Shown here one piece after another: positions 1-7,354 of a stretch of DNA of 28,975 nt. This DNA is from an uncultured Roseburia sp. (GTDB taxonomy: Bacteria > Bacillota > Clostridia > Lachnospirales > Lachnospiraceae). The DNA lies in contig UQAQ01000039.1 in NCBI GenBank assembly GCA_900539115.1, positions 1 through 28,975 on the forward strand. The letters are read 5' to 3'. A model generated the notes under the pieces. It was not told where the DNA came from, ran no database searches, and saw only the letters and a list, made by a program, of their open reading frames with translations. A program made the translations under genes and the position numbers. The stretch's first letter is position 1, and each line of letters starts with the position of its first letter.

Positions 1-19
1 CAAAAGAATATTTAGCCAT
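1..19 (-). CDS. IS3-family transposase OrfA, first six codons only (partial)
   Basis: An ATG at 19-17 on the minus strand opens a frame reading Met-Ala-Lys-Tyr-Ser-Phe before the window ends. This beginning is typical, from memory, of OrfA helix-turn-helix proteins of IS3/IS150-group elements. A GGAGG ribosome binding site lies at 31-35, eleven bases upstream. The position just inside a plausible IS terminal repeat supports the call. Too little is visible to judge whether the transposase is intact. Confidence 0.5.
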
Positions 20-76
20 AAAAATACCGACCTCCAATCGTTAGATTTTTAGGTCTAACTTTTTGGGGTCGGTACA
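1..76 (-). mobile_element. End of an IS3-family (IS150-like) insertion sequence, cut by the left edge
   Basis: Read on the minus strand, 76 down to 52 begins TGTACCGACCCC and continues AAAAAGTTAGACC. This resembles, from memory, the terminal inverted repeat of Gram-positive IS3/IS150-group elements, including the TG terminus. A transposase-like start follows at 19. The end also folds: 25-32 (TACCGACC) pairs with 67-74 (GGTCGGTA), and 40-45 (GTTAGA) pairs with 54-59 (TCTAAC). The rest of the element lies outside the window, so neither the opposite end nor the target duplication can be seen. Family assignment is inference from the end sequence and six codons. Confidence 0.6.
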
Positions 77-112
77 TTTCTCAGACTTCTCTTTCCCTGT
101 ATGATCATTTTT

Positions 113-306
113 GTAACTATTCAGGACGCCCCTCCTCCACATTCGCATTTCGAACACTTCGTGTTCTTTTCTCGCCTTTAACAAGGCTAAAAATGCTCAT
201 ATGTGGAGGGGAGCCCTCTTAGGATCTCAATGTATGGAAATCAAAGTCTCTTACGTGCAAGCACGACGATTCATTAATTTCCATACATTGGATCATGAAT
301 AGTTAC
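113..306. repeat. Palindromic intergenic repeat, long copy (A)
   Basis: The element is bounded by GTAACTATTCAGGA (113-126) and TCATGAATAGTTAC (293-306), a 14-bp inverted repeat with one mismatch. Inside are two arms. Arm I pairs 134-142 with 201-209 and 145-150 with 191-196. It carries two hairpins: GAACAC 152-157 with GTGTTC 161-166, and GCCTT 174-178 with AAGGC 183-187. Arm II is a perfect 14-bp inverted repeat, 228-241 with 277-290. It encloses a small CGTG-CAAG-CACG hairpin (254-265). Copy B at 4736-4826 has the same ends and arm II but lacks arm I. It sits directly after the glyA stop codon, so it is probably in the glyA 3' untranslated region. No coding capacity or protein partner is visible. 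It may be a MITE-like mobile palindrome or a structured RNA. Confidence 0.8.
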
Positions 307-312
307 TATTTT

Positions 313-1551
313 TTAGTACAATGGATATTTGTCTGTCAATGTTTTAACGATTTCCATCGCTTTCGCTTTGTTTGCATTGACATCATCAATCAGCATAGCA
401 ATTGCCTCTGCCACCTGATCCATATCCTCGGTGTTAAAGCCGCGTGTCGTCACAGCAGCAGTACCAAGGCGTACACCACTTGTTACAAATGGACTCTGGG
501 GGTCATTTGGAATGGTATTTTTATTGGCTGTGATATTCGCTTCATCCAGCCATGCCTCTACTTCTTTACCGGTCAATCCTTTATTTACAAGGTCAACGAG
601 CATCAAGTGGTTATCCGTACCACCGGATACGATATCAATACCACGAGACATCAATCCTTTGCAAAGTGCCTGCGCATTAGCTACGATATTTTTACCGTAT
701 TCTTTGAAACTTGGATCCAATGCTTCTTTGAAGCAGACTGCTTTTGCTGCGATCACATGCATCAAAGGTCCTCCCTGGATTCCCGGAAAGATTGCTTTAT
801 TCAATTTGTGCTCTGTCGCAAACTCTTCACTGGAAAGAATCATACCTCCACGAGGTCCACGAAGTGTCTTATGTGTTGTCGTTGTCGTTACATGAGCGTA
901 TGGGATCGGGCTCTCGTGAACACCGGCAGCTACCAGACCTGCGATATGTGCCATATCTACCATCAAGAAAGCTCCTACTTCATCTGCGATCTCACGGAAA
1001 CGTTTGAAATCAATCTTACGGCAGTAAGCACTTGCTCCTGCGATGATCATTTTCGGTTTACACTCTTTCGCGATGCGCTCAACTTCATCATAATCGATAA
1101 ATCCTGCGTCATTTACTCCATAAGGTACGATATGATAATACGTTCCTGAAATGTTCGCAGGGCTTCCATGTGACAAATGTCCACCGTGATCGAGGTTCAT
1201 ACCCATTACCGTCTCGCCCGGTTTCACAAGGGCAAAAAATACTGCCATATTTGCCTGTGCTCCGGAGTGTGGCTGAACATTGACATACGTACAGCCAAAC
1301 AGTTTTTTCGCACGCTCTCTGGCCAGATCTTCGATCATGTCTACATACTGGCATCCGCCATAATAACGTTTTCCCGGATACCCCTCTGCGTACTTGTTGG
1401 TACAAGTGCTTCCCATCGCTGCCATAACCGCTTTGCTTACAAAGTTTTCCGAAGCGATCAATTCGATATGATCATTTTGACGATTCGTCTCAAGTTCCAT
1501 CGCTTTGGCAAGTTCCGGATCCGCTTTTACTACTTCTTCAAATGAATACAT
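313..1551 (-). CDS. glyA: Serine hydroxymethyltransferase
   Basis: This cytosolic PLP enzyme interconverts serine plus tetrahydrofolate with glycine plus 5,10-methylene-tetrahydrofolate. It supplies glycine and one-carbon units to purine synthesis. The 412-residue product has the usual bacterial length. It shows the ELIASENF motif near residues 30-37, a PHSGAQAN stretch at 94-101, and the PLP lysine in TTTTTHKTLRGPRGG (Lys228). A ribosome binding site (AAGGAGA) precedes the ATG. It is the last gene of the purM-purN-purD-glyA group. This pairing makes sense because PurD consumes glycine and PurN consumes a formyl-folate derived from the same pool. A palindromic repeat begins seven bases after the stop codon. 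Confidence 0.97.
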   Translation of the reverse strand: MYSFEEVVKADPELAKAMELETNRQNDHIELIASENFVSKAVMAAMGSTCTNKYAEGYPGKRYYGGCQYVDMIEDLARERAKKLFGCTYVNVQPHSGAQANMAVFFALVKPGETVMGMNLDHGGHLSHGSPANISGTYYHIVPYGVNDAGFIDYDEVERIAKECKPKMIIAGASAYCRKIDFKRFREIADEVGAFLMVDMAHIAGLVAAGVHESPIPYAHVTTTTTHKTLRGPRGGMILSSEEFATEHKLNKAIFPGIQGGPLMHVIAAKAVCFKEALDPSFKEYGKNIVANAQALCKGLMSRGIDIVSGGTDNHLMLVDLVNKGLTGKEVEAWLDEANITANKNTIPNDPQSPFVTSGVRLGTAAVTTRGFNTEDMDQVAEAIAMLIDDVNANKAKAMEIVKTLTDKYPLY

Positions 1552-1616
1552 CTCTTACTCTCCTTTTTTGTTTTTATAAAAAGTGCTGCAAGTATAAAAT
1601 ACACTCGATCATGCAC

Positions 1617-2891
1617 TTAAGCCTCATCAATTGCTTTTCCGATATCGTGTCTCATATATTTGTTCTCAAAGGAAATCCATTCTGTCGCTGCATACGCATT
1701 TTTGCGTGCCTCTTTCAAATCTTTTCCTTTGGCAGTCACGCCGAGAACACGTCCACCATTGGTAACAATATTTCCATCCGCATCAAATTTTGTGCCGGCG
1801 TGGAAGACATAATATCCGTCTTTTCCTTCAAAGTTCTCAAATCCTGTGATTACTTTCCCCTTCTCGTACTGCAATGGATAACCATCGGAAGCCAAAACGA
1901 CACAAACAGCCGCGTTGTCCTCAAACTGCAGATCAATCTCATCCAAACGGCCATCGATGCAGGCATTCATAACATCCACGATATCATTTTTCATACGTGG
2001 AAGAACGACCTGTGCTTCCGGATCACCAAAACGCGCATTGTATTCAAGCACTTTCGGGCCATCTTCTGTCAGCATCAAGCCGACAAACAGGATTCCGACA
2101 AAATCTCTTCCTTCTGCCTTCATGGCATCCATCGTCGGCTGGTATACCTTTTCTTCGCAGAAATGCTGTACTTCTTCATTATAAAACGGACTTGGGGAGA
2201 AGGTTCCCATACCACCGGTATTAAGTCCTTCATCATTGTCTTTCGCACGTTTGTGATCCTGTGCACTTGTCATCGGTTTGATATGTGTACCGTCACAGTA
2301 ACACAATACGGACACTTCACGTCCGGTCATAAATTCTTCGATCACGATCTGATTTCCGGCATCGCCAAACTGTTTGTCAAGCATCAATGTTTTTACGCCT
2401 TCTTTGGCTTCTTCCAATGTATTGCAGATCAACACGCCTTTTCCAAGTGCAAGACCGTCTGCCTTCAATACGATCGGCATCTTTGCCGTCTCCAGATAAG
2501 CAAGTGCTGCTTCCGGAGAATCAAAATTTTCATAAGCTGCCGTCGGAATGCCGTATTTTTTCATCAAATCTTTGGAAAATGCCTTGCTTCCCTCGATGAT
2601 CGCTGCATTTTTTCTCGGTCCAAAGACACGCAGACCGCGTTTTTCAAATACATCTACGACACCACCAACCAATGGATCGTCCATACCGATAATGGTAAGG
2701 TCAATTCCTTTTTCTTCTGCAAAATCTGCCAATTTATCAAATTCCATCGCACCAATGTCCACACAGGTTGCCAGTCCGGCAATTCCCGCATTTCCCGGGG
2801 CACAATAAATCTCATCTACCTGTTTGCTCTTCGCTGCGCTTGCTGCGATCGCATGTTCACGTCCACCGCTTCCTACAATCAGTACTTTCAT
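1617..2891 (-). CDS. purD: Phosphoribosylamine-glycine ligase (GAR synthetase)
   Basis: PurD is an ATP-grasp enzyme that joins phosphoribosylamine and glycine to make GAR, the second step of de novo purine synthesis. The 424-residue protein opens with the family signature MKVLIVGSGGREHAIA. It contains GLALGKGV in the ATP-grasp lid region, MGTFSPSPF, and the metal-binding YNARFGDPEAQ near the C-terminal third. Length matches the family. A GAGGAC-type ribosome binding site precedes the ATG. The gene lies 18 bases after purN and 65 bases before glyA, consistent with one transcript. Confidence 0.97.
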   Translation of the reverse strand: MKVLIVGSGGREHAIAASAAKSKQVDEIYCAPGNAGIAGLATCVDIGAMEFDKLADFAEEKGIDLTIIGMDDPLVGGVVDVFEKRGLRVFGPRKNAAIIEGSKAFSKDLMKKYGIPTAAYENFDSPEAALAYLETAKMPIVLKADGLALGKGVLICNTLEEAKEGVKTLMLDKQFGDAGNQIVIEEFMTGREVSVLCYCDGTHIKPMTSAQDHKRAKDNDEGLNTGGMGTFSPSPFYNEEVQHFCEEKVYQPTMDAMKAEGRDFVGILFVGLMLTEDGPKVLEYNARFGDPEAQVVLPRMKNDIVDVMNACIDGRLDEIDLQFEDNAAVCVVLASDGYPLQYEKGKVITGFENFEGKDGYYVFHAGTKFDADGNIVTNGGRVLGVTAKGKDLKEARKNAYAATEWISFENKYMRHDIGKAIDEA

Positions 2892-2909
2892 TGAAAAGTC
2901 CTCACTTTC

Positions 2910-3530
2910 CTATCTGTGTTTTACTATTCCATCTACAATTTCAATCCGGTCATTGGCAATATCGTCAATCGCCTGCGGCAAAATGTTCCATTCTGCCTGC
3001 TCCATCACTCTCTTTTGAAGAATTTCCGGCGTGTCATCATCCTGCACTTCCACTGCTTTCTGAATAATGATCGGACCGCCGTCGGCAATCTCATTGACAA
3101 AATGAACGGTTGCTCCCGTCACTTTGTTCCCTCTGGAAAGTACACTTTCATGCACTTTCAGTCCATAGTATCCCGGACCGCAGTGTGCCGGGATCAGGGA
3201 TGGATGAATGTTGATCATCCGTCCGGCATAATGAGATACAAGATTTTCCGGCAAGATAACCAAAAATCCTGCCAGCACCACCAGCTCAATCTCATGTTTT
3301 TCCAAAAGGGAGATCATCGCTTCCCCGTATTCTTCTCTTGTAGAATAATCTTTTGGAATCACACATTCACTCGGAATACCGTTTTTCGCCGCACGCTCAA
3401 GAGCATAGGCTCCCGGTTTATTGCTCACGACAAGTTCCAATGTCGTATTGGTGATCTTTCCTGCCGAAAGACTGTCGATGATCGCCTGGAGATTCGTTCC
3501 TCCACCGGATACCAAAACTGCTATCTTCAT
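2910..3530 (-). CDS. purN: Phosphoribosylglycinamide formyltransferase, folate-dependent
   Basis: PurN transfers a formyl group from 10-formyl-tetrahydrofolate to GAR, the third step of purine synthesis. The product of 206 residues starts with MKIAVLVSGGGTNLQAIID, the phosphate-binding loop of the family. It carries the catalytic NIHPSLIPA motif and the later ATVHFVNEIADGGPIIIQ segment, which holds the conserved His and Asp. The loop after HPSLIPA reads HCGPGYYGLKVHE, slightly different from the usual F-x-G form but with the expected spacing. A GAGGTGAT ribosome binding site overlaps the purM-purN junction, where the spacing is 13 bases. Confidence 0.96.
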   Translation of the reverse strand: MKIAVLVSGGGTNLQAIIDSLSAGKITNTTLELVVSNKPGAYALERAAKNGIPSECVIPKDYSTREEYGEAMISLLEKHEIELVVLAGFLVILPENLVSHYAGRMINIHPSLIPAHCGPGYYGLKVHESVLSRGNKVTGATVHFVNEIADGGPIIIQKAVEVQDDDTPEILQKRVMEQAEWNILPQAIDDIANDRIEIVDGIVKHR

Positions 3531-3543
3531 GCCATCACCTCAA

Positions 3544-4569
3544 TTATAACAATGTGATGCCTTTTTCGCCAGCTACGATCTCGCCCATGATATATGGAAC
3601 TTCGCCTGCTGCACGAATGGCTTCTACCGTCTTATCTACATCGTTTTTATCTACGGCTGTAAGCATTCCTACACCCATGTTATAGGTATTGAACATTGCT
3701 GCCTCTTCGACATTTCCATCTTTTGCCAACATCTCAAAAATCGGCGGAATGACAAAACTGTCTTTTTTAATGTTTGCATGAGTTCCATCAATCAGCATAC
3801 GAGGAATATTTTCGTAAAATCCACCGCCTGTGATATGGCTGCATGCTTTGATTTTAACGCCGGCTTCTTTTATTGCTTTCAAAGCTTTTACGTAAATTTT
3901 CGTTGGTGTCAAAAGAGTCTCTCCGAGAGTACCGGAAAGGGATTCATAGTGACGATTAAGAGCCTCTGTATTCATTGAAAACACCTGGCGTACCAAAGAA
4001 TATCCGTTACTGTGAATACCGGAAGATGCCATACCTACAAGGACATCCCCTGCTTTTAATTCTTTTCCGGTAATCATGTCTTTGCGGTCTACCACACCGA
4101 CAGAAAATCCAGCCAGATCATATTCGTCTACCGGATAAAATCCCGGCATTTCGGCAGTCTCTCCACCGATCAATGCAGCTTCTGACTGACGGCATCCTTC
4201 TGCTACTCCACTTACGATCTTTGCGATCTTTTCCGGTTCATTTTTTCCGCATGCAATATAATCAAGGAAAAATAATGGTTCACCGCCTGCACAGGCAATA
4301 TCGTTTACACACATTGCCACACAATCGACTCCAATGGTATCATGCTTGTCCAGAAGAAATGCGATCTTCAATTTTGTTCCGACACCATCTGTACCGGAAA
4401 CCAATGTAGGTTCTTCCATTCCCATAAATTTTTTCATGGAAAATGCCCCGGAAAATCCACCGATATCTGTCAATACTTCCGGTCTCATGGTCGAAGCGAT
4501 GTGTTCTTTCATCAAAGAAACTGCTTTGTATCCTGCTTCAATATCTACGCCTGCTTTCTTGTAATCCAT
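3544..4569 (-). CDS. purM: Phosphoribosylformylglycinamidine cyclo-ligase (AIR synthetase)
   Basis: PurM closes the imidazole ring (FGAM to AIR), the fifth step of purine synthesis. The ATG at 4569 is chosen because it follows an AAGGAG site and gives the normal start MDYKKAGVDIEAGYKAV (341 residues). A longer open frame runs upstream to 4671, but it covers the promoter and has no ribosome binding site. Family motifs include GGFSGAF, SGTDGVGTKLKIAF, DCVAMCVNDIACAGGEPLFFLDY and GGETAEMPGFY. It is the first gene of the purM-purN-purD-glyA operon, and a promoter lies about 75 bases upstream. No purine riboswitch or clear PurR box is visible in the short leader. Confidence 0.96.
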   Translation of the reverse strand: MDYKKAGVDIEAGYKAVSLMKEHIASTMRPEVLTDIGGFSGAFSMKKFMGMEEPTLVSGTDGVGTKLKIAFLLDKHDTIGVDCVAMCVNDIACAGGEPLFFLDYIACGKNEPEKIAKIVSGVAEGCRQSEAALIGGETAEMPGFYPVDEYDLAGFSVGVVDRKDMITGKELKAGDVLVGMASSGIHSNGYSLVRQVFSMNTEALNRHYESLSGTLGETLLTPTKIYVKALKAIKEAGVKIKACSHITGGGFYENIPRMLIDGTHANIKKDSFVIPPIFEMLAKDGNVEEAAMFNTYNMGVGMLTAVDKNDVDKTVEAIRAAGEVPYIMGEIVAGEKGITLL

Positions 4570-4642
4570 TTTTAACTCCTTCTCGCGCGAAAATACTGCG
4601 CATTGTATTAGTATTTGCGGTTTACGCATCAAAATTACTTTT

Positions 4643-4671
4643 ATTATAGCATAGAACTGAGCGTCGGTCAA
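4643..4671 (-). promoter_or_regulatory. Promoter of the purM-purN-purD-glyA operon
   Basis: On the minus strand, TTGACC (4671-4666) and TATAAT (4648-4643) are separated by exactly 17 bases, close to the sigma-A consensus. The expected start of transcription is near 4636. This leaves a leader of about 65 bases before the purM ATG. The promoter stands back to back with the plus-strand promoter at 4691-4719, so a regulator bound between them could affect both directions. Confidence 0.8.
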
Positions 4672-4690
4672 AAGTTTGTTTCATTTTCTT

Positions 4691-4719
4691 TTGCATTTTT
4701 CTTCTATTTCTGTTACAAT
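4691..4719 (+). promoter_or_regulatory. Promoter of the aldolase gene
   Basis: TTGCAT (4691-4696) and TACAAT (4714-4719) are separated by 17 bases, a good sigma-A match. Transcription would begin near 4726, ten bases before palindromic repeat copy B. The whole repeat would therefore lie in the 5' leader of the gene at 4868. Confidence 0.7.
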
Positions 4720-4735
4720 TAGAATTGGTTTTATA

Positions 4736-4826
4736 GTAACTATTCAGGATCTAATGGAAATCAAAGCCTCTTACGTGCAAGCACGACGATTCATTGATTT
4801 CCGTACATTAAATCCTGAATAGTTAC
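4736..4826. repeat. Palindromic intergenic repeat, short copy (B)
   Basis: The ends GTAACTATTCAGGAT (4736-4750) and ATCCTGAATAGTTAC (4812-4826) form a perfect 15-bp inverted repeat. The inner arm, around GGAAATCA and TGATTTCC, repeats arm II of copy A (113-306) in the same orientation. It includes a central stretch at about 4769-4795 (TTACGTGCAAGCACG and onward) that is identical in both copies. Copy B lacks the 98-bp arm I block of copy A. It also has four bases missing from the left strand of the inner stem, which leaves a bulge. It lies between a promoter and the ribosome binding site of the downstream gene, so it should be transcribed. Nature unknown: MITE-like element or structured RNA. 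Confidence 0.8.
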
Positions 4827-4867
4827 ATTTAATAAAAAAAATACGTTCTTTGAAAGGAAAAGAAAAA

Positions 4868-5842
4868 ATGGAAAACAAAGGAACAATTTTATCCTATCGT
4901 CCGGATATCCGGGTGGTAGATGCGACAATTCGCGATGGTGGACTGGTAAACGATTTTCGTTTTACCGATGAATTTGTGAAAAATCTATACCAGGCTAACA
5001 TCAAAGCCGGGGTTGACTATATGGAGTTCGGCTACAAAGCATCCAAAGATATTTTTGACGAAAAAGATTTTGGACCATGGAAATTCTGTAACGAAGAAGA
5101 TATTCGCCATATCGTCGGCGACAACGATTCCGACATGAAGATTGCCGTGATGGCAGATGTAGGAAGGACTGATTTCCGCCGCGATATCATTGATAAGAGT
5201 GACAGTGTGATCGACCTGATCCGAATCGCTACTTATATCAATACGATTCCGGCAGCGATTGAAATGATCGAATATTGTCATGAAAAAGGCTATGAAACGA
5301 CGATCAATATTATGGCCATCTCCAATGACAACGATGCCGACATCGACGAAGCACTTGAACTTTTCGGTCAGAGTCCGGTAGACGGGATCTATATCGTAGA
5401 CAGTTATGGTGCGATTTATCCGGAGCAGATGCGTAAACTTGCTAACAAGTATCTTGCGTTTGGTGAGAAATATAATAAATTCATCGGAATCCATGCACAT
5501 AATAACCAGCAGCTTGCATTTGCCAATACAATCGAGGCATTGACTCGAGGAGTCAGCTATCTTGACGTTACCGTAAGCGGCATGGGCCGTGGAGCTGGAA
5601 ACTGTGCCAGCGAGATGCTTCTTGGCTTCCTGAAAAATCCAAAATACAATATCCTTCCGATTCTGGATATTTTGGAAAAAGAAATTGAGCCACTCAAGGA
5701 GCAGGGTGTCGTATGGGGTTATAACATCCCTTATCTTTTGACCGGACAGCTGAATCAGCATCCACGTACTGCGATTGCGGCTACGAAGGAAAAAAGAAAG
5801 GATTACCGCAATTTCTATGTAGAATTGGTAGATTACAAATAA
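4868..5842 (+). CDS. Aldolase catalytic domain protein (HMGL-like, 4-hydroxy-2-oxovalerate aldolase type)
   Basis: The 324-residue protein is a TIM-barrel aldolase of the HMGL-like/DRE-TIM superfamily. It has the catalytic VDATIRDGGLVNDF motif (Arg22-Asp23), a metal-binding HAHNNQQLAFAN (His209, His211) and the late GMGRGAGNCASEMLLGFL segment. Relatives include 4-hydroxy-2-oxovalerate aldolases and isopropylmalate synthase-like enzymes. The true substrate cannot be read from the sequence. No acylating aldehyde dehydrogenase partner is adjacent, so meta-cleavage catabolism is unlikely. ATG 4868 is preferred over TTG 4850 because a GAAAGGA ribosome binding site lies just upstream of it and overlaps the TTG. 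It is a single-gene unit with its own promoter, a repeat-bearing leader and a strong terminator. Confidence 0.85.
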   Translation: MENKGTILSYRPDIRVVDATIRDGGLVNDFRFTDEFVKNLYQANIKAGVDYMEFGYKASKDIFDEKDFGPWKFCNEEDIRHIVGDNDSDMKIAVMADVGRTDFRRDIIDKSDSVIDLIRIATYINTIPAAIEMIEYCHEKGYETTINIMAISNDNDADIDEALELFGQSPVDGIYIVDSYGAIYPEQMRKLANKYLAFGEKYNKFIGIHAHNNQQLAFANTIEALTRGVSYLDVTVSGMGRGAGNCASEMLLGFLKNPKYNILPILDILEKEIEPLKEQGVVWGYNIPYLLTGQLNQHPRTAIAATKEKRKDYRNFYVELVDYK

Positions 5843-5869
5843 AAAGCAGGTATGCCAAATGCACCATTT

Positions 5870-5915
5870 AAGAAGCCGGACTGACAGAAAATGTCAAATC
5901 CGGCTTCTTTTATTT
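5870..5915 (+). terminator. Rho-independent terminator after the aldolase gene
   Basis: AAGAAGCCGGA (5870-5880) pairs perfectly with TCCGGCTTCTT (5899-5909). An inner TGACA/TGTCA extension is present, and a T-rich tail follows on the plus strand. The tail runs into the scpB stop codon (5914-5916). The minus-strand tail is poorer, so it is mainly a plus-strand terminator. It may also mark the end of the scpB transcript. Confidence 0.85.
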
Positions 5916-6573
5916 ATTCTTCACTTTTTTCCATCCAATTCATCAAAGGTTCTTCTTCCTCTTCCGGTAATATTTCTTCCGGAAGTTCTCCCCCTGACAA
6001 TTCTCCGGCAGCCATCTCACGCATTACTTCACGCTCTGCCTCTTCCTTAAAATTGTCAATGGTTTCTTGATTGAGGATCGGCAGTTCTTCCAGCGATTCG
6101 ATTCCAAAATACCGCAGGAACTCTTCCGTCGTAGCAAACAAGATTGGGCGTCCCGGCGCATCCAGTCTGCCGGCCTCGCAGATCAGATTGTACTCGATCA
6201 ATTTATTAACCGCATGATCACATTTGACTCCTCTGATTTTTTCAATCTCGATACGAGTGATCGGTTGTTTATATGCAATGATGGAAAGTGTCTCCAGCAT
6301 AACATCTGTCAACACATGTTTTTTCGGCACATGTGCCACTTTGATCAGATATTCATACATTTCCGGCTTCGTGCAGAGCTGAAAGGATCCATCCAATTCA
6401 ATGATACGGATTCCCCGGTCCTCTTCCTCGTATCGTGTCATCATATTACGAATCAGACGACGTATCGTATCTTCATCATGTTCTACGGCAGCTGCGATTC
6501 GTTCCACTTCAACCGCTTCGCCCATTGTAAATAAAATGGCCTCGATCACTGCCTCTAATTCTTTTATACTCAC
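5914..6573 (-). CDS. scpB: Segregation and condensation protein B
   Basis: ScpB is the winged-helix kleisin-interacting subunit of the SMC-ScpA-ScpB condensin that organises and segregates the chromosome. The 219-residue protein begins MSIKELEAVIEAILFTMGEAVEVERIA and contains the family segment LETLSIIAYKQPITRIEIEKIRGV. An acidic C-terminal tail (EEILPEEEEEP) is typical. The start is GTG, four bases after the scpA stop codon, with a GAGAGG site inside the end of scpA. This suggests translational coupling. It is the last gene of the long minus-strand block. Confidence 0.96.
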   Translation of the reverse strand: MSIKELEAVIEAILFTMGEAVEVERIAAAVEHDEDTIRRLIRNMMTRYEEEDRGIRIIELDGSFQLCTKPEMYEYLIKVAHVPKKHVLTDVMLETLSIIAYKQPITRIEIEKIRGVKCDHAVNKLIEYNLICEAGRLDAPGRPILFATTEEFLRYFGIESLEELPILNQETIDNFKEEAEREVMREMAAGELSGGELPEEILPEEEEEPLMNWMEKSEE

Positions 6574-6576
6574 TTT

Positions 6577-7350
6577 TTATTCCTCTCTTTCCTTCCGCTT
6601 GTCCTCTTTTTCCCGATAGGTAATCAAAATATCATCAAAAATATTTTCCTGCACGATCGTAAGTTTTCCCATCTTCATCATTTCCAATATTCCTAAAAAG
6701 GTAACTATGACATAAGTTTTTCCGGAACCATTTTCCAATAATTTCCGAAAGCTGAACGTCTTATGTTCTTTCGCATAGGAATCCAAAAATACGATATGAT
6801 CTTCCAGACTGATCTCTTCTTTTTCAATCTCTCCGAATTTGCTTCGAATCGGGTCTATCTTGTCCACCTGTTTTTTCATCACCGAATTAAAGATTCCCTG
6901 CAGTTTTGCCAGTGTGACATCGCTGAGCAGATCTTCGATCGCGACATCTTCTTTGAAATCCTGAATCTCCTCCGGTATGCTCGGCTCCTTAAATACCATT
7001 CTGCCGGCATCCACCTGGCGGTCTTTCAATTCGTAAGAAGCATATTTATACATTTTATATTCCAAGATTCTCTCGACGAGTTCCTGTCTTGGATCCTCAA
7101 ATTCTTCCTCCTCTTCTTCCTCTACCGGAAGAAGCATTTTCGACTTGATGCGCACGAGTGTCGCTGCCATTACGAGAAACTCACTCATCACATCCATATC
7201 CTTCGTATCCATCTTACTGACATAGTCAAGATACTGCTCCGTGATTAAAACGATAGGAATATCATAAATATCCACCTTATTTTTTTCAATCAGATGCAGC
7301 AACAGATCCAATGGTCCCTCAAAGGCCTCTAATTTAACAGGTATTCCCAT
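6577..7350 (-). CDS. scpA: Segregation and condensation protein A (kleisin)
   Basis: ScpA is the kleisin bridge between SMC heads in the bacterial condensin complex. The 257-residue product opens with the signature PVKLEAFEGPLDLLLHLIEKNKVDIYDIPIV. It has an acidic linker (EEEEEEFEDPRQELVERILEYKMYK) and a C-terminal winged-helix segment (KTYVIVTFLGILEMMKMGKL). Length fits the family. The ATG follows a GAGGAAGTG ribosome binding site, four bases after the upstream metallophosphoesterase gene. It lies next to scpB, as in most Firmicutes. Confidence 0.96.
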   Translation of the reverse strand: MGIPVKLEAFEGPLDLLLHLIEKNKVDIYDIPIVLITEQYLDYVSKMDTKDMDVMSEFLVMAATLVRIKSKMLLPVEEEEEEEFEDPRQELVERILEYKMYKYASYELKDRQVDAGRMVFKEPSIPEEIQDFKEDVAIEDLLSDVTLAKLQGIFNSVMKKQVDKIDPIRSKFGEIEKEEISLEDHIVFLDSYAKEHKTFSFRKLLENGSGKTYVIVTFLGILEMMKMGKLTIVQENIFDDILITYREKEDKRKEREE

Positions 7351-7354
7351 GTTT

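Noticed and set aside
295..2894. Long plus-strand open frames (for example 295-1149 and 1542-2894) opposite glyA and purD
   Set aside because: They are rich in Cys, Phe, His and Ile runs with no family motifs. They lie exactly antisense to clear glyA and purD genes and lack ribosome binding sites, so they are shadows of codon bias.
3544..4671. Extended 375-residue purM frame starting at 4671
   Set aside because: The extra 34 codons cover the promoter and leader and lack a ribosome binding site. The ATG at 4569 has AAGGAG and matches the family N-terminus.
4570..4690. Purine riboswitch or PurR box in front of purM
   Set aside because: No guanine-aptamer loop sequences or clear PurR-type repeats were found in the ~65-base leader or between the divergent promoters.
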